Origin: Calothrix sp. PCC 7716
Lineage (GTDB): Bacteria; Cyanobacteriota; Cyanobacteriia; Cyanobacteriales; Nostocaceae
Length of the DNA stretch: 64,000 nucleotides
Assembly (NCBI RefSeq): GCF_019977735.1
Contig: NZ_AP025018.1
Location: 7,320,580-7,384,579, forward strand
Direction: 5' to 3'
Below are positions 63,163 through 64,000 of the stretch, piece by piece. The first letter of the stretch is position 1. Each line of letters starts with the position of its first letter. A program made the position numbers and the translations under genes. The notes beneath the pieces are model-generated. The model did no database searches, was not told where the DNA came from, and was given only the letters and a program-made list of their open reading frames with translations.

Positions 63163-64000
63163 TTAGAAGATATCGGCAGGGTCAGCTAGACGTAATTTGT
63201 TAATGGCTAAAATACCAGAGATGAGACACATTAAAATTGTGGAAACAAACACAATTACCGCATTTTGAAAGGTCATCATTATTGGTAATTTGGTTGTATC
63301 CATTGCAAAGTCATATAAGCCGAGAGAAAATATGAAGCCTGGAAGATAACCTAAAATAGCTAAGATTATTGCTTGCTGCAAAACTACCGTTAATAAATAA
63401 TTATTCTCGTAACCAATAGCTTTTAAAGTCGCGTAAGCAACAAATTGGCTAGAAATATTGCTGTAAAGAATTTGATAGACTATTACTACCCCAACTACTG
63501 AACCCATTGTCAACATCAGGTTTAAAATAAAGCCTATAGGTGTTCTTGCAGCCCAATATTGCTTTTCGTAGCTATTAAATCCAAGTTTTGTGAAAACCCT
63601 GACATCACTAGGAAGGTTTTGACGTAGGTTTTTCAATGCTTTTTCGGGGTCGGCGCCTGGTTTTAGAGTAATTACACCTAAATCAATTCTATCAGATGGA
63701 CGACTAGCAAAAATCCTTAAAAAGGTTGAGTCGCTAACAATTAAATTTCCATCAACTCCGAACGAAGGACCAATACTAAATAAACCTCCTACTCTAACTC
63801 GATAACCAGTAGAGTTATTGAAAGGAAAAACTTCTACCATCACCGGGTTAGCTTTGTCTTGGCTAAATTGAAGAGGAATATCACCAAAGTAAGGTCGTGA
63901 GTCTCTGTCAAAAAGTATCACATCAGGAATTTTTAATTTATCCATATTACCTTCAACTTCAGGAAGGTTAATTACGGATTTTCCTGGTTCTACTCCTATA
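63163..64000 (-). CDS. devC: DevC-type ABC exporter permease (partial, N-terminus beyond window)
   Basis: The frame is open through the right window edge, giving about 279 C-terminal residues of a MacB/FtsX-type permease. The periplasmic region has KLKIPDVILFDRDSRPYFGD, DSTFLRIFASRPSDRIDLGV and FTKLGFNSYEKQYWAARTPI, followed by three membrane helices (FILNLMLTMGSVVGVVIVYQ, VVLQQAIILAILGYLPGFIF, AVIVFVSTILMCLISGILAI) and the LRLADPADIF ending. These match DevC proteins of DevBCA exporters, which with TolC export heterocyst glycolipids in Anabaena; several paralogues exist per genome with other cargo. An ATG at 63945 is internal because homologous sequence continues upstream (PGKSVINLPEVEGN). 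Confidence 0.85.
   Translation of the reverse strand, partial: IGVEPGKSVINLPEVEGNMDKLKIPDVILFDRDSRPYFGDIPLQFSQDKANPVMVEVFPFNNSTGYRVRVGGLFSIGPSFGVDGNLIVSDSTFLRIFASRPSDRIDLGVITLKPGADPEKALKNLRQNLPSDVRVFTKLGFNSYEKQYWAARTPIGFILNLMLTMGSVVGVVIVYQILYSNISSQFVAYATLKAIGYENNYLLTVVLQQAIILAILGYLPGFIFSLGLYDFAMDTTKLPIMMTFQNAVIVFVSTILMCLISGILAINKLRLADPADIF

Noticed and set aside
1-64000. tRNA, rRNA, tmRNA or other structured RNA genes
   Set aside because: No cloverleaf with the T-loop consensus or rRNA-like stretch was noticed on reading both strands; a covariance search would settle this.

Overview
The window looks like chromosomal DNA of a filamentous, probably heterocyst-forming cyanobacterium (order Nostocales; genus not determinable from this sequence). 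The evidence is ndhH of the photosynthetic NDH-1 complex, a phycobilisome degradation peptide (NblA), a CpcT-type bilin lyase, a Psb34-like photosystem II assembly peptide, a CruP-type lycopene-cyclase relative, a fused ThiO-ThiG enzyme, a DevC-type exporter permease, low GC content, and intergenic regions full of short dispersed palindromes. The palindrome GGCGCC occurs about 110 times by eye, far above expectation, while the usual cyanobacterial GCGATCGC (HIP1) was not seen.

Layout. 1-3213 (minus): UbiA-family prenyltransferase (cut by the window edge), a small membrane protein, a duplicated polytopic membrane protein and a radical SAM enzyme, closely packed. 3529-4651: two paralogous peptidoglycan-binding proteins. 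4821-17589: housekeeping and photosynthesis genes (proA, DUF2087 protein, nblA, secreted GTEPFW-motif protein, cruP-like, hisC, cimA, 2Fe-2S protein, thiO-thiG, psb34-like) separated by repeat-rich gaps. 17917-20705: a TPR protein and a small exported protein. 20929-22706: an XRE-type regulator divergent from two unknown genes, with a 30-bp near-perfect palindrome between them. 22809-30210: nucleoside hydrolase, a beta-hydroxyacid dehydrogenase lacking its usual lysine, a 31-residue membrane peptide, a MidA/NDUFAF7-type methyltransferase, a REC-PAS-PAS protein without output domain, ndhH and rsmH.

30392-36756 (minus) is a signalling operon: CheB, CheB, CheR-coiled coil-PAS, then two PAS histidine kinases, the separate parts of the CheB/CheR/PAS/kinase fusions known in other bacteria. 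36913-39989 holds a translationally coupled small protein plus alpha/beta hydrolase and an orphan double-ATPase of peptide-ABC type. 40722-50323 holds mostly exported proteins: a small secreted protein, a broken two-partner-secretion exoprotein, TPR proteins, a GH10-like (GHL10) glycosidase-type protein, and CpcT. 50477-55708 is one large DUF4347/DUF4394/DUF4114 exoprotein gene split by an element carrying a divergent TnpB-related gene. 55763-64000 contains two glycosyltransferases, an SDR-GMC oxidoreductase pair, an NAD-dependent epimerase and a DevC-type permease, a plausible set for making and exporting a glycosylated envelope compound.

Most promising for novelty: the duplicated membrane protein beside the radical SAM and UbiA enzymes; the XRE/palindrome/two-gene module; the TnpB-related element with a non-canonical RuvC site; the GGCGCC system; and repeat sequences that supply stop codons and C-terminal residues to several genes. 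No tRNA, rRNA or CRISPR array was seen.
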